From: an uncultured Alistipes sp.
GTDB taxonomy: Bacteria; Bacteroidota; Bacteroidia; Bacteroidales; Rikenellaceae
Direction of reading: 5' to 3'
Assembly: GCA_910586375.1 (NCBI GenBank)
Contig: CAJUIE010000051.1
Location: 1 to 10,845 of the forward strand
DNA: 10,845 nucleotides
Of the stretch, positions 1-5,732 are shown one piece after another. Positions within the stretch are counted from its first letter, which is position 1, and the number at the start of each line of letters is the position of its first letter. The notes beneath the pieces are model-generated. The model saw only the letters and a program-made list of their open reading frames with translations. It made no database searches and was not told the DNA's origin. The position numbers were made by a program, and so were the translations under genes.

Positions 1-122
1 TTGTATTTTGCCGAGCGGGAGTATCTAAGGCGCAGCCAAAGTACGATTAAGCGAGTGCAAAAGCAAGTTTACTTGCATTTTGCCGAGCAGAAGTATCTAA
101 GGCGTAAGCCAAAGATGCGATT
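1..122. repeat. Two-copy intergenic repeat with 72-bp period and internal palindrome
   Basis: A unit of about 48 bp at 1-48 recurs at 73-122 with few mismatches (shared core TTTTGCCGAGC then AGTATCTAAGGCG then GCCAAAG). Between the copies lies a near-perfect inverted repeat: GCAAGT-TT-ACTTGC at 64-77, whose arms extend as GCAAAA/TTTTGC with one bulged base. The plus strand is open across the block and would encode a repeated FAExxYLRR peptide, but there is no sensible start or gene-like ending. I read it as an intergenic repeat rather than a gene. The window starts inside it, so more units may lie to the left. Confidence 0.6.
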
Positions 123-139
123 TTTTCCGGATAGGGTCT

Positions 140-152
140 CCGCAGTCTGCGG
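140..152. repeat. GC-rich perfect palindrome CCGCAG-T-CTGCGG
   Basis: Six-base arms around a single T. On the minus strand it lies 25 bases past the last conserved codon of FISUMP remnant 1. On the plus strand it is followed by CCTCATTTTTATTT, so it could also act as a weak terminator. A TTTCCGGA/TTTCCGGA direct repeat (about 124-131 and 165-172) flanks it. The one-base loop is too tight for a good RNA hairpin, so a DNA-level role is possible. Function unknown. Confidence 0.4.
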
Positions 153-174
153 CCTCATTTTTATTTCCGGACTT

Positions 175-354
175 GCCGCGAACGGGGAAACCGCTCGCAC
201 AGTTGCTGAGGTTCTCGGGGTTCACGCTGGAACTGCCGAAGGCCAAGAACGACCCGCTCACGCTCGACGCCGAGTAAGGCGCACTGCTCCAGGCGTAACC
301 GCCCGTGCCCACATTGTACAGGCCGCCGGAATCGCTGTGGCGGAAACCCGAAGC
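175..354 (-). pseudogene. FISUMP/C-type-lectin C-terminal remnant, copy 1 (DGR variable-region-like)
   Basis: Read on the minus strand, 59 codons run from ASGFRHSD through NVGTGGYAWSSAP to ASGFPVR. This is the layout of the C-terminal domain of FISUMP-type (Fibrobacter succinogenes major paralogous domain) lipoproteins and of Bacteroidetes DGR target proteins, which normally have LPAxGYR, WSSxP and GFPVRCVxE. The family's Cys after VR is Gly here, and the frame runs on into unrelated sequence to a stop near 97. There is no start codon context, signal peptide or N-terminal domain, so this is a fragment and not a gene. It begins at the same codon (GCT of ASGF) as copy 2 and lies just past the nigD-like gene and its terminator, on the same strand. 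The differences from copies 2 and 3 sit almost only in first and second codon positions. Confidence 0.65.
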
Positions 355-372
355 GGGGGCCGAAAACGAAAG

Positions 373-405
373 ACCGGCCCGCTTATCTGGCAGGCCGGTT
401 TTTCG
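373..405. terminator. Hairpin terminator, probably bidirectional
   Basis: ACCGGCC (373-379) pairs with GGCCGGT (393-399) around a 13-base loop. It is followed on the plus strand by a T run with CGTT, and on the minus strand by CTTTCGTTTT. It lies 34 bases past the stop of the minus-strand lipoprotein gene, so ending that transcript is its likely job. Confidence 0.65.
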
Positions 406-432
406 TTCCTGGAATAATTGTTTGTAATGGAA

Positions 433-1128
433 TCAAAGTCCCGATTGGGGAAAGTCAATCCGGTGGCTTTTGATGCTGTTTTCGTTGTTACCCTCCTTCA
501 CCCGAAGTAAAATACCGTTCTTGCCCGCAAGCTGAGAGGTGAGGGCCTCGATGTTGAACGAAATATAGGTCTCCCGGTAAGTATTGGCGATGTCGTCTCC
601 CTTGTCGTGGCGCAGTTCCACGTTGAGGTAATTGGGGTCGGAGGCGGTGGAATTCGTCAGGTCGACGATGAGTTCGAACTGATGTTTCGAATTGTCTGAT
701 ACCGGATAGACTACATAGAGTGTCAGGTACTTGCGGGTCAGATACGATCCTGCCGGATAGAGTTGAATGGGGTCGTCGGCCAGGGAGGCGAGCTCCTCTG
801 GGTCGGAGACGAGGCGTCCGGCACCGGTATAGATGTTCCTGATGCTGTAGAGCTGGGCATTGAGGTTGTAACCGCTTGTCGGGGCCAGCGTCTTGAAGGT
901 GATTACGGCCCGTTGCCTGTTGGTGGCTTCGTAGGCGCCGATGCGGCTCTTGTCACTCGGGTAGATGGTCTGGCCCGTGTCGGCCTCGAAGTAGTAGTCG
1001 CTGCCTACAGGCATGGTGCGCACGGTGACCACGTAGGCCGAGTCGGGACCGTCGTACTCATGCTCTTTGCAGGACACAACGAGCAGAGCGGCGAGAGCCG
1101 TAAAGAGGAATAAACCGATTTTTTTCAT
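433..1128 (-). CDS. NigD-like lipoprotein
   Basis: Predicted 231-residue surface or outer-membrane lipoprotein. MKKIGLFLF starts a classic type II signal peptide: two Lys, a hydrophobic stretch, then a lipobox ending VVSC, so Cys20 would be lipidated and the mature chain begins CKEHEYDG. The body matches the Bacteroidetes NigD-like family. An N-terminal OB-like part of about residues 35-115 contains YYFEADTGQTIYPSD and a following RAVITFKTL strand. A C-terminal beta-sandwich of about residues 120-225 contains DPIQLYPAGSYLTRKYLTLYVVY and LNVELRHDKGDD. The family's molecular function is not established. The length is usual and no residue looks damaged. It is divergent from the ECF sigma gene with an 87-bp gap, so it could be one of that sigma factor's targets (inference). 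An alternative is another small beta-rich lipoprotein family; the lipoprotein call is firmer than the family call. Confidence 0.75.
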   Translation of the reverse strand: MKKIGLFLFTALAALLVVSCKEHEYDGPDSAYVVTVRTMPVGSDYYFEADTGQTIYPSDKSRIGAYEATNRQRAVITFKTLAPTSGYNLNAQLYSIRNIYTGAGRLVSDPEELASLADDPIQLYPAGSYLTRKYLTLYVVYPVSDNSKHQFELIVDLTNSTASDPNYLNVELRHDKGDDIANTYRETYISFNIEALTSQLAGKNGILLRVKEGNNENSIKSHRIDFPQSGL

Positions 1129-1215
1129 TATTTCCGTTATTTTATACTACCTTTCACGTCAATAAACGTCAAAACGGGCGAAATACTGCGTCATAAAGAA
1201 AATTTTTTTCACAGG
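1129..1215. promoter_or_regulatory. Divergent promoter region with repeated CGTCA motifs
   Basis: This is an AT-rich gap between the divergent lipoprotein and sigma-factor genes. CGTCAATAAA (1157-1166) and CGTCAAAACG (1167-1176) are directly adjacent, and CGTCATAAAG follows at 1189-1198. The spacing is 10 and then 22 bp, close to whole helical turns, so one protein could bind all three on one face. On the minus strand the second copy reads TTGACG and is followed 17 bases later by TAGTAT (1149-1144), a sigma-70-like arrangement for the lipoprotein gene. No clear TAnnTTTG element is seen in either direction. The sites could serve the ECF sigma encoded next to them, but this is unproven. Confidence 0.4.
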
Positions 1216-1815
1216 ATGCAGTTTTTACCGCAAACGGCATTTATAAAGGTGAATCCAAAGATCGATACCGGAGAGCGACGGCTGGCTGAAAGGTGCCGGT
1301 GCGGAGACGAAGCAGCTTTCAAAGAGCTGTACGATCGCTATGCGGGGCGTTTGATGGCTATTTGTCTGCGTTATGTTACGGACCGTGCCACGGCCGAAGA
1401 TCTGTTGCATGACACCTATTTGAAGATTTTCGGCGCCGTGGTTCGTTTTGAATGGCGCGGTCCGGGGTCGCTGAAGGCGTGGATGGAGCGTATCGCCGTG
1501 AATGTGGCGCTCGAATGGCTCAGGAATCGAAATCGTCTGAAGATGAATGCTATAGAGGATAGCCGGGCCCCTCATGCCGGGGAAGAGCCTGCGGCCGAAG
1601 AGGTGGAACGTATTCCCCGTGAGGTGTTGATGCGGATGGTTGGAGAGCTGCCTGATGGCTACCGCACGATCTTCAACCTCTTTTGTATCGAAGGCTATTC
1701 CCATCGGGAGATCGCGGCGATGCTGGGCATTCGGGAAAAGAGCTCGTCGTCACAGCTGTTTCGGGCGCGTGCGATACTCGCACGGCGTATTGAGGATTAT
1801 TTGAAGTCGCATTGA
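1216..1815 (+). CDS. RNA polymerase sigma factor, sigma-70 family, ECF type
   Basis: A 199-residue ECF sigma factor that redirects RNA polymerase to a small set of promoters. Region 2 spans about residues 30-105: AFKELYDRYAGRLMAICLRY, then the core-binding and -10 motif ATAEDLLHDTYLKIF, then SLKAWMERIAVNVALEWLRNRNR. Region 4 spans about residues 135-188, with ELPDGYRTIFNLFCIEGYSH and the helix-turn-helix REIAAMLGIREKSSSSQLFRAR. The acidic linker at about 113-133 is typical. The annotated ATG lies very close to a weak AGG. A GTG at 1249, after TAAAGG, is an alternative that would remove 11 residues lying before the conserved part. Its partner gene starts 3 bases after its stop, which suggests co-transcription with a cognate membrane regulator. 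Confidence 0.92.
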   Translation: MQFLPQTAFIKVNPKIDTGERRLAERCRCGDEAAFKELYDRYAGRLMAICLRYVTDRATAEDLLHDTYLKIFGAVVRFEWRGPGSLKAWMERIAVNVALEWLRNRNRLKMNAIEDSRAPHAGEEPAAEEVERIPREVLMRMVGELPDGYRTIFNLFCIEGYSHREIAAMLGIREKSSSSQLFRARAILARRIEDYLKSH

Positions 1816-1818
1816 GAG

Positions 1819-2988
1819 ATGAAACAGCAGAGAGAGTGGACGGATGTTGTCCGAATGGCGCTTCGGGATGCAGAGGCGGACCCTTCCCCGGGAGTCTGGC
1901 AGCGTCTTGAACGCGATCGGGGGACCTGGGTTTCCAGCTTTCGGCGGCAGTATCGTCTCTGGCCCCGGGTTGGCGCTGCGGCAGCAGCTGTGGCGCTTTG
2001 TGTGGTGGCCGCAGAGCTCTGGTGGCCGACAGAGGGAAGCTCCGAAAAGATCGAAACCGAAAGGAGCATCGTAGCACTCATAAGCGACGTTGACGAAACG
2101 ACGATGCCGTTGTTGGCGACGGTCGCTGAAGCGGCGAGCGGAGACGGAGTGTGTGAAAAGGGATTGGGTGCCCGCTTTTTTGCAGAGCAGAGTAGAAAAG
2201 CCTCTGTGGTGATGGGGCAGTCCGAAGATGGGAAGGCTGCGGCCGAAGAGGAAAAGACGCCCGTGCCGACTGTAGCCGTTGCCGGGGCAGATCGCAGCAA
2301 GGAGGGAGCTACAGTGCGTATTGCTGCGACTGAAGAGGCTGTGCAAAGCCGGCCTGGAAAGGGTTTCCGGGGCAGGCGCAAGACTTCGTTCGGTTTTTTT
2401 GGTGGCGGGACGCTTGCGGGAGGACATACGGTGTCGGGGATGATGACCCGCAGTGCATTGGAGCTGCCTGTAGCGGACGAAAACGGAGTGCTGGCACTGG
2501 ATCGCCGGATGCATTACGAGAGTTGTTCATTCCGTCACCGCCAGCCATTGAGTTTTGGTCTTACAGTACGTCGGGAATTTTCTTACGGACTTTCGCTTGA
2601 AAGCGGTGCGATCTATACGTTGCTTTGCTCCGAAGTGACGCCGGCCCCCGGTGCATCGGCGATCGATCAACGGCTCCATTTCATCGGGGTCCCCTTACGG
2701 ATGAACTGGTGTTTTCTGGAGCGCAACAGGTTCTCTTTATATATAGGTATGGGAGGCATGGTCGAAAAGTGTTTTGCGGCCCGTCTGGGTGGACGGACGG
2801 TGCGAGAACCTGCTGTTCAGTGGTCGGCGGCCGCAGCGGTTGGCGCGCAATATCGTCTGGGCGAAGTTGTGGGGCTTTATTTCGAGCCCGACCTCTCCTA
2901 TTATTTTACCCGAACCGATTTACAGACGGCTCGCACGCACTCGCCATTGACCTTTACGTTGCGTCTGGGTGTCCGCTTTTCATTCTGA
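1819..2988 (+). CDS. Anti-sigma-like inner-membrane protein with C-terminal outer-membrane beta-barrel
   Basis: A protein of 389 residues. Residues 1-47 are charged and presumably cytoplasmic (MKQQREWTDVVRMALRDAEA). One transmembrane helix follows at about 48-68, rich in Ala and Val (VGAAAAAVALCVVAAELWW). A low-complexity Ala/Glu/Lys linker runs to about residue 185. From about 186 to the end there are alternating strands and Gly-aromatic motifs typical of the small Bacteroidetes OMP_b-brl/porin-like barrels: FGFFGGG, LSFGLTVRREFSYGLSLESGAIYTL, FIGVPLRMNW, FSLYIGMGGM, GLYFEPDLSYYF, FTLRLGVRFSF. The terminal Phe resembles a BAM signal. Position just after an ECF sigma gene, plus the short cytosolic segment, suggests it holds and releases that sigma factor. 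The cytosolic part does not show a clear ZAS/RseA motif, so the anti-sigma role is inferred from context. Confidence is high for the gene and moderate for the function. Confidence 0.75.
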   Translation: MKQQREWTDVVRMALRDAEADPSPGVWQRLERDRGTWVSSFRRQYRLWPRVGAAAAAVALCVVAAELWWPTEGSSEKIETERSIVALISDVDETTMPLLATVAEAASGDGVCEKGLGARFFAEQSRKASVVMGQSEDGKAAAEEEKTPVPTVAVAGADRSKEGATVRIAATEEAVQSRPGKGFRGRRKTSFGFFGGGTLAGGHTVSGMMTRSALELPVADENGVLALDRRMHYESCSFRHRQPLSFGLTVRREFSYGLSLESGAIYTLLCSEVTPAPGASAIDQRLHFIGVPLRMNWCFLERNRFSLYIGMGGMVEKCFAARLGGRTVREPAVQWSAAAAVGAQYRLGEVVGLYFEPDLSYYFTRTDLQTARTHSPLTFTLRLGVRFSF

Positions 2989-3014
2989 GTGTGCTATTCC
3001 GATTCGAATAAGTT

Positions 3015-3050
3015 CCGCAAGGGGCGTGCAGGCGCTTTTCTTGCGGATTA
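3015..3050 (+). terminator. Weak hairpin terminator after the sigma/barrel gene pair
   Basis: CCGCAAG (3015-3021) pairs with CTTGCGG (3040-3046), and an inner GCG/CGC can add to the stem. The following ATTATTTG is only moderately T-rich. Its place 27 bases after the stop at 2988 supports the call. Confidence 0.45.
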
Positions 3051-3118
3051 TTTGTGTTAATCGTTCTATCGTATAAGGTTGTAAGTATTACGAATCGGAC
3101 TGAATGTGCTATTTTTTC

Positions 3119-3148
3119 TTGTCAAAAGAAAATTTGTTACTATTTTTG
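3119..3148 (+). promoter_or_regulatory. Strong Bacteroidetes-type promoter without a recognised gene
   Basis: TTG at 3119-3121, exactly 19 bases, then TATTTTTG at 3141-3148. This matches the phylum's -33/-7 consensus (TTG, 19 bp, TAnnTTTG) in full. Transcription should start at about 3153-3156, the first base or bases of a perfect hairpin (GCCAAGC-GTAT-GCTTGGC, 3153-3170). No recognisable protein gene follows on this strand before the converging tRNA gene. Confidence 0.6.
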
Positions 3149-3152
3149 TAGA

Positions 3153-3316
3153 GCCAAGCGTATGCTTGGCTTAGCTGCTCTATTGGGAGAGGCCGGAAAG
3201 CAGGGGGCTGCGAGATGGAAAAGCAGAGAGGCTGCAAACGAAGGATTGAAAAAAAGTGGCGGAAAAACGAAGAAAAAAGAAAACACAGGCCGAAGTAATG
3301 CTTCCGACGACCTGTG
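3153..3316 (+). ncRNA. Candidate small RNA (unknown family)
   Basis: Inferred from the consensus promoter just upstream, a 5' stem-loop with a 7-bp stem and GUAU loop (3153-3170), and further complementary purine-rich segments (GCTGCTCT near 3174-3181 with AGAG and AGCAG near 3187-3204; repeated GCTGC). A reading frame from ATG 3162 (MLGLAALLGEAGKQGAARWK, then Lys-rich) stays open, but it runs into the antisense of the tRNA and looks non-natural at its end. That makes RNA more likely than peptide. The 3' end is unknown: the hairpin at 3284-3316 is palindromic but has no T run in this direction. No known RNA family is recognised. Confidence 0.3.
3272..3316 (-). terminator. Terminator of tRNA-Arg
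   Basis: On the minus strand CACAGG (3316-3311) pairs with CCTGTG (3289-3284), with an inner CGGAAG/CTTCG pairing, and is followed by TTTTCTTTTTT. This is a good intrinsic terminator starting 4 bases after the tRNA CCA end. Confidence 0.8.
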
Positions 3317-3319
3317 CTT

Positions 3320-3394
3320 TGGTAGTCCCGACGGGAATCGAACCCATATCGTAAGAACCGGAATCTTATATTCTATCCATTGAACTACGGGACC
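3320..3394 (-). tRNA. tRNA-Arg(CCG): tRNA-Arg (anticodon CCG)
   Basis: The full 75-nt cloverleaf can be drawn. Acceptor GGTCCCG pairs with CGGGACT (last pair G-T). The D arm is GTTC/GAAT with AATGGATA in the loop. The anticodon stem TAAGA/TCTTA closes the loop TTCCGGT, placing anticodon CCG at plus-strand positions 3361-3359. The variable loop is four bases, the T arm is ATGGG-TTCGATT-CCCGT, the discriminator is A, and CCA is encoded. It reads CGG arginine codons. A TATCTTTG promoter element lies immediately upstream and a strong terminator immediately downstream, so it is a single-gene transcript. Confidence 0.95.
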
Positions 3395-3398
3395 GGGA

Positions 3399-3428
3399 CT
3401 GCAAAGATACAAATATTTTTTAATTTTG
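3399..3428 (+). promoter_or_regulatory. Promoter of the regulator-ribE-lgt operon
   Basis: CTG (3399-3401), 19 bases, then TAATTTTG (3421-3428): a match to the Bacteroidetes consensus except for C in place of the first T. The start site would be near 3434-3436, directly at the ATG at 3437, so the mRNA may have almost no leader. The -33 end overlaps the tRNA promoter on the other strand. Confidence 0.5.
3402..3409 (-). promoter_or_regulatory. -7 element of the tRNA-Arg promoter
   Basis: Reads TATCTTTG on the minus strand, matching TAnnTTTG, and ends 8 bases before the mature tRNA 5' end. The start site would therefore fall at or next to the first tRNA base. No TTG is found 19 bases further upstream. 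It lies inside the spacer of the opposing promoter for the regulator gene. Confidence 0.5.
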
Positions 3429-3436
3429 TTACGAAA

Positions 3437-4069
3437 ATGCGCGAAAAACAGGATAACTGGCGAAGAATCGAGGCTGTAATCAAGTGGGCAAACATGTCGA
3501 CTAACTATTTTGCCCGTTATATCGGTCTGCCTCGCGGGGAGAATCTTTATCAGATCAAACGAGGCAATAACGGTATTTCGATGAATGTGGCGCAACGTGT
3601 GGTAGCGAAATTTCCCGAAATCGACAAGCTCTGGCTGCTGACCGGAGAGGGGCAAATGTTCGTCGACAGCAGCAAATGCGGTGCACAGATTCCCTATTAC
3701 AACCTCGATGTAGAGCAGTGTATCGATCGCCTCGAACAGCTCAAGCCGGATGGAGGACTCTTCCTGTCGCTGCTGGAAAAAAGATGCGATCTGGCCATGA
3801 ACTATACGGGCCGGGCAATGGGCAGCGTCGTGCCGTCGGGATCGGTGGTGCTGCTGCGTGCCATAGACAGGGATGAAATAATTCCTGGGCAAGAATATGT
3901 GATTGTCAGCCGAAAAATTGTAACTTTGCGCATAGTTCGCGTCGCCGAAGAGGCGGGGCACTTGCGCCTGGTGGCTGGAGATCATGAGAATTATGATGAT
4001 ATGATTCTGAAGATCAGGGATATAAAAAAGGTATACCAGGTGCAGGCGAAATTGATAATCAATACTTAG
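3437..4069 (+). CDS. HTH transcriptional regulator, LexA/CI-like, with degenerate S24 peptidase domain
   Basis: 210 residues from ATG 3437; the longer open frame from 3380 runs through the tRNA gene and is rejected. Residues about 8-70 form an XRE-type helix-turn-helix: RIEAVIKWANMSTNYFARYIG, then LYQIKRGNNGISMNVAQRVVAKFPEIDKLWLLTGEG, a very common Bacteroidetes repressor pattern. Residues about 120-208 align by eye with the S24/LexA C-terminal fold: GRAMGSVVPSGSVVLLRAI, GQEYVIVS, KIVTLRIVRV, LRLVAGDHENYDDMIL. In LexA and CI the Ser of GDSM and a Lys in the VTVKR strand form the catalytic dyad. Here the matching residues appear to be Ala127 and Arg165, so self-cleavage is not expected. It starts a tight operon (4-base gap to ribE) and probably controls it, perhaps with its own promoter. 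The alignment is mine, without software. Confidence 0.8.
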   Translation: MREKQDNWRRIEAVIKWANMSTNYFARYIGLPRGENLYQIKRGNNGISMNVAQRVVAKFPEIDKLWLLTGEGQMFVDSSKCGAQIPYYNLDVEQCIDRLEQLKPDGGLFLSLLEKRCDLAMNYTGRAMGSVVPSGSVVLLRAIDRDEIIPGQEYVIVSRKIVTLRIVRVAEEAGHLRLVAGDHENYDDMILKIRDIKKVYQVQAKLIINT

Positions 4070-4073
4070 GGGT

Positions 4074-4673
4074 ATGTTTTCAGGCATCGTGGAACGAATG
4101 GCGGAGGTCGTAGACATCCGCACAGACCGTCTCAATAAGGATTTCGTCCTGCGTGCGGAGTTTGCGCAGGAGCTGGAAATCGATCAGAGCATAGCACATA
4201 ACGGCGTATGTTTGACAGTTGTGGACATTTCGGGCGACACCTATACGGTCACTGCGATGAAAGAGACGCTTGACCGAAGCAATCTCGGTATGTTGCGGGT
4301 GGGCGATCTGGTGAATCTGGAGCGGTCGATGAAACCCGATGCCCTGCTCGACGGTCATATCGTTCAGGGACATGTCGACCAGACGGCCCGCTGCACGGCA
4401 AAGGAGGAAGCCGGGGGCAGCTGGTATTTCACCTTCGGGTACCAGCCCCAGGGCGAGGGCCTTTGTACCGTAGAGAAGGGTTCGGTGGCTGTCAACGGTG
4501 TGAGCCTCACGGTGTGTAACTCCAAGCCGGATAGTTTCCGCGTGGCGATTATTCCCTACACGATGGAGCATACCAACTTCTGCCGCATTGACGTCGGTTC
4601 GGTGGTTAATCTGGAGTTCGACATCGTGGGCAAGTATATCGCTCGTCTCATGCAACAATATAATACTAAATAA
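4074..4673 (+). CDS. ribE: Riboflavin synthase, alpha chain type
   Basis: Catalyses dismutation of two 6,7-dimethyl-8-ribityllumazine molecules to riboflavin and a pyrimidinedione, the last step of riboflavin synthesis, in the cytoplasm, probably as a trimer. The 199 residues form two lumazine-binding barrels. The N-terminal one (1-97) has the diagnostic MFSGIVE start, AHNGVCLTV with Cys46, and NLERSM. The C-terminal one (98-199) has GHIVQGHVD with His100, VEKGSVAVNGVSLTV, IPYTMEHTN and LEFDIVGKYIARL. These are the conserved substrate-site residues and the length is normal. A TAGGGG stretch before the ATG can serve as ribosome-binding site. No FMN riboswitch is visible, and the other rib genes are not adjacent, so control is probably by the operon promoter. 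Confidence 0.97.
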   Translation: MFSGIVERMAEVVDIRTDRLNKDFVLRAEFAQELEIDQSIAHNGVCLTVVDISGDTYTVTAMKETLDRSNLGMLRVGDLVNLERSMKPDALLDGHIVQGHVDQTARCTAKEEAGGSWYFTFGYQPQGEGLCTVEKGSVAVNGVSLTVCNSKPDSFRVAIIPYTMEHTNFCRIDVGSVVNLEFDIVGKYIARLMQQYNTK

Positions 4674-4682
4674 GGTCCGGTG

Positions 4683-5732
4683 ATGGTGACAATCAAAACC
4701 AAAGAGGGAGCATCGCTGTGGATTGCGTTGCTTGCGGCGGTGATCGTTGCCGTCGGCATGTCGTTGTATCATGCGGTGTGGTGGCTTACGCTGTCGGTGG
4801 CGGCGGGCGTGTTGGTCGTCGTGGCCCTTGTGGCGCTTTTTATTATCCGTAAGTACGTAGCCTACAAGCTCAAACCGATCTATTCGATCGTTCTTTCGCG
4901 CGATGTGCATACGAGTGAGATATTTTCCGAGCTCAAGGATAAGCGCGTGGAGAATATTGGCGAGGAGCTTACGGCATGGGCCGATACCAACGATCGCGAA
5001 ATTGCCCGCCTGAAGGAGGCCGAGCAGTTTCGTAAACAGTACCTGGGCAATGTGGCCCATGAACTCAAAACCCCGATATTCAATATTCAGGGTTATATTT
5101 CCACGCTCCTGGATGGAGGATTGGAGGACGAACTGATCAACCGTAAGTATCTGGAGCGGGCGGAGAAGAGCATCGACCGGCTTATCAACATCGTCAATGA
5201 TCTGGACACCATTTCCAAGTTGGAGAGCAGTATGAACAAGCTCTCGTTTGAGAAGTTCGACGTCGTGGCTCTGGCGCGTGAAATTGCTGAACAAGCCGAA
5301 ATGGAGGCCGATAAGAAGAAGATCAGGATTTCGGTCAAGGGTAGCGAGAATCTGCCATCGCCCTTTTGGGCCCTGGCTGACAAACATTATATTGGTCAGG
5401 TGTTTGTTAACCTGATCATGAACTCGATACGTTATGGCAAGGAAGGGGGCGCGACGCGCATCCGTTTTCGTGATATGCTGGACAAGATATTGATTGAAGT
5501 GGAGGACAACGGGCAAGGCATCGGCCGAGAGGATCTGCCGCGTGTCTTCGAACGTTTTTACAGGGCCGATAAGGGCCGTTCGCGCGAGCAGGGCGGAACG
5601 GGTCTCGGTCTGGCGATCGTCAAGCATATTGTTGAAGCACATGGCGAGCGTATCTCGGTGCGCAGTGAACCGGGTGTGGGCAGTACTTTTTCGTTCACGC
5701 TCAAGAAAGTGGAATTACAGGACATTCAATAG
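4683..5732 (+). CDS. Sensor histidine kinase, PhoR-like
   Basis: A membrane histidine kinase of 349 residues from ATG 4683 (a GTG at 4680 is in frame; ATG is preferred). Two transmembrane helices (about residues 12-29 and 33-55) are joined by a very short loop, so there is no real periplasmic sensor domain. A HAMP-sized linker follows, then the dimerisation/phosphoacceptor domain FRKQYLGNVAHELKTPIFNI (His126) and a second helix RAEKSIDRLINIVNDLDTISKLES. The ATPase domain has the N box QVFVNLIMNSIRYGK, the G1 box DNGQG, the F box FERFYRAD and the G2 box GGTGLGLAIVKHIVEAHG. All catalytic motifs look intact. It resembles PhoR-type kinases, but no response regulator gene is beside it. It may sense membrane state through its helices or a partner protein (inference). 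It is joined to ribE (9 bases away) and to lgt (directly abutting). Confidence 0.93.
   Translation: MVTIKTKEGASLWIALLAAVIVAVGMSLYHAVWWLTLSVAAGVLVVVALVALFIIRKYVAYKLKPIYSIVLSRDVHTSEIFSELKDKRVENIGEELTAWADTNDREIARLKEAEQFRKQYLGNVAHELKTPIFNIQGYISTLLDGGLEDELINRKYLERAEKSIDRLINIVNDLDTISKLESSMNKLSFEKFDVVALAREIAEQAEMEADKKKIRISVKGSENLPSPFWALADKHYIGQVFVNLIMNSIRYGKEGGATRIRFRDMLDKILIEVEDNGQGIGREDLPRVFERFYRADKGRSREQGGTGLGLAIVKHIVEAHGERISVRSEPGVGSTFSFTLKKVELQDIQ

Noticed and set aside
1..417. Plus-strand open frame across the left-edge repeat and FISUMP remnant 1
   Set aside because: It joins a repeat with the antisense of the remnant. The family match is on the minus strand and the plus-strand product has no coherent pattern.
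1750..2514. 254- and 194-codon minus-strand frames opposite the sigma/barrel genes
   Set aside because: Ser/Arg/Pro-rich shadow translations of the Ala/Glu-rich linker on the other strand.
3380..3436. Longer start for the HTH regulator (ATG 3380)
   Set aside because: That start lies inside tRNA-Arg and upstream of the predicted promoter. The extra 19 residues are not family-like, and ATG 3437 gives the usual N-terminus.
4030..4074. FMN riboswitch before ribE
   Set aside because: Only four bases separate the regulator stop from ribE, and no RFN-element motifs are visible.
3140..4135. 331-codon open frame on the minus strand
   Set aside because: It covers the antisense of the HTH regulator and runs through the tRNA gene and its terminator. 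No recognisable domain.
4080..5642. 520-codon open frame on the minus strand
   Set aside because: It lies opposite ribE and the histidine kinase, both unmistakable by motif. It is an antisense frame kept open by GC-rich codon use and has no domain pattern of its own.
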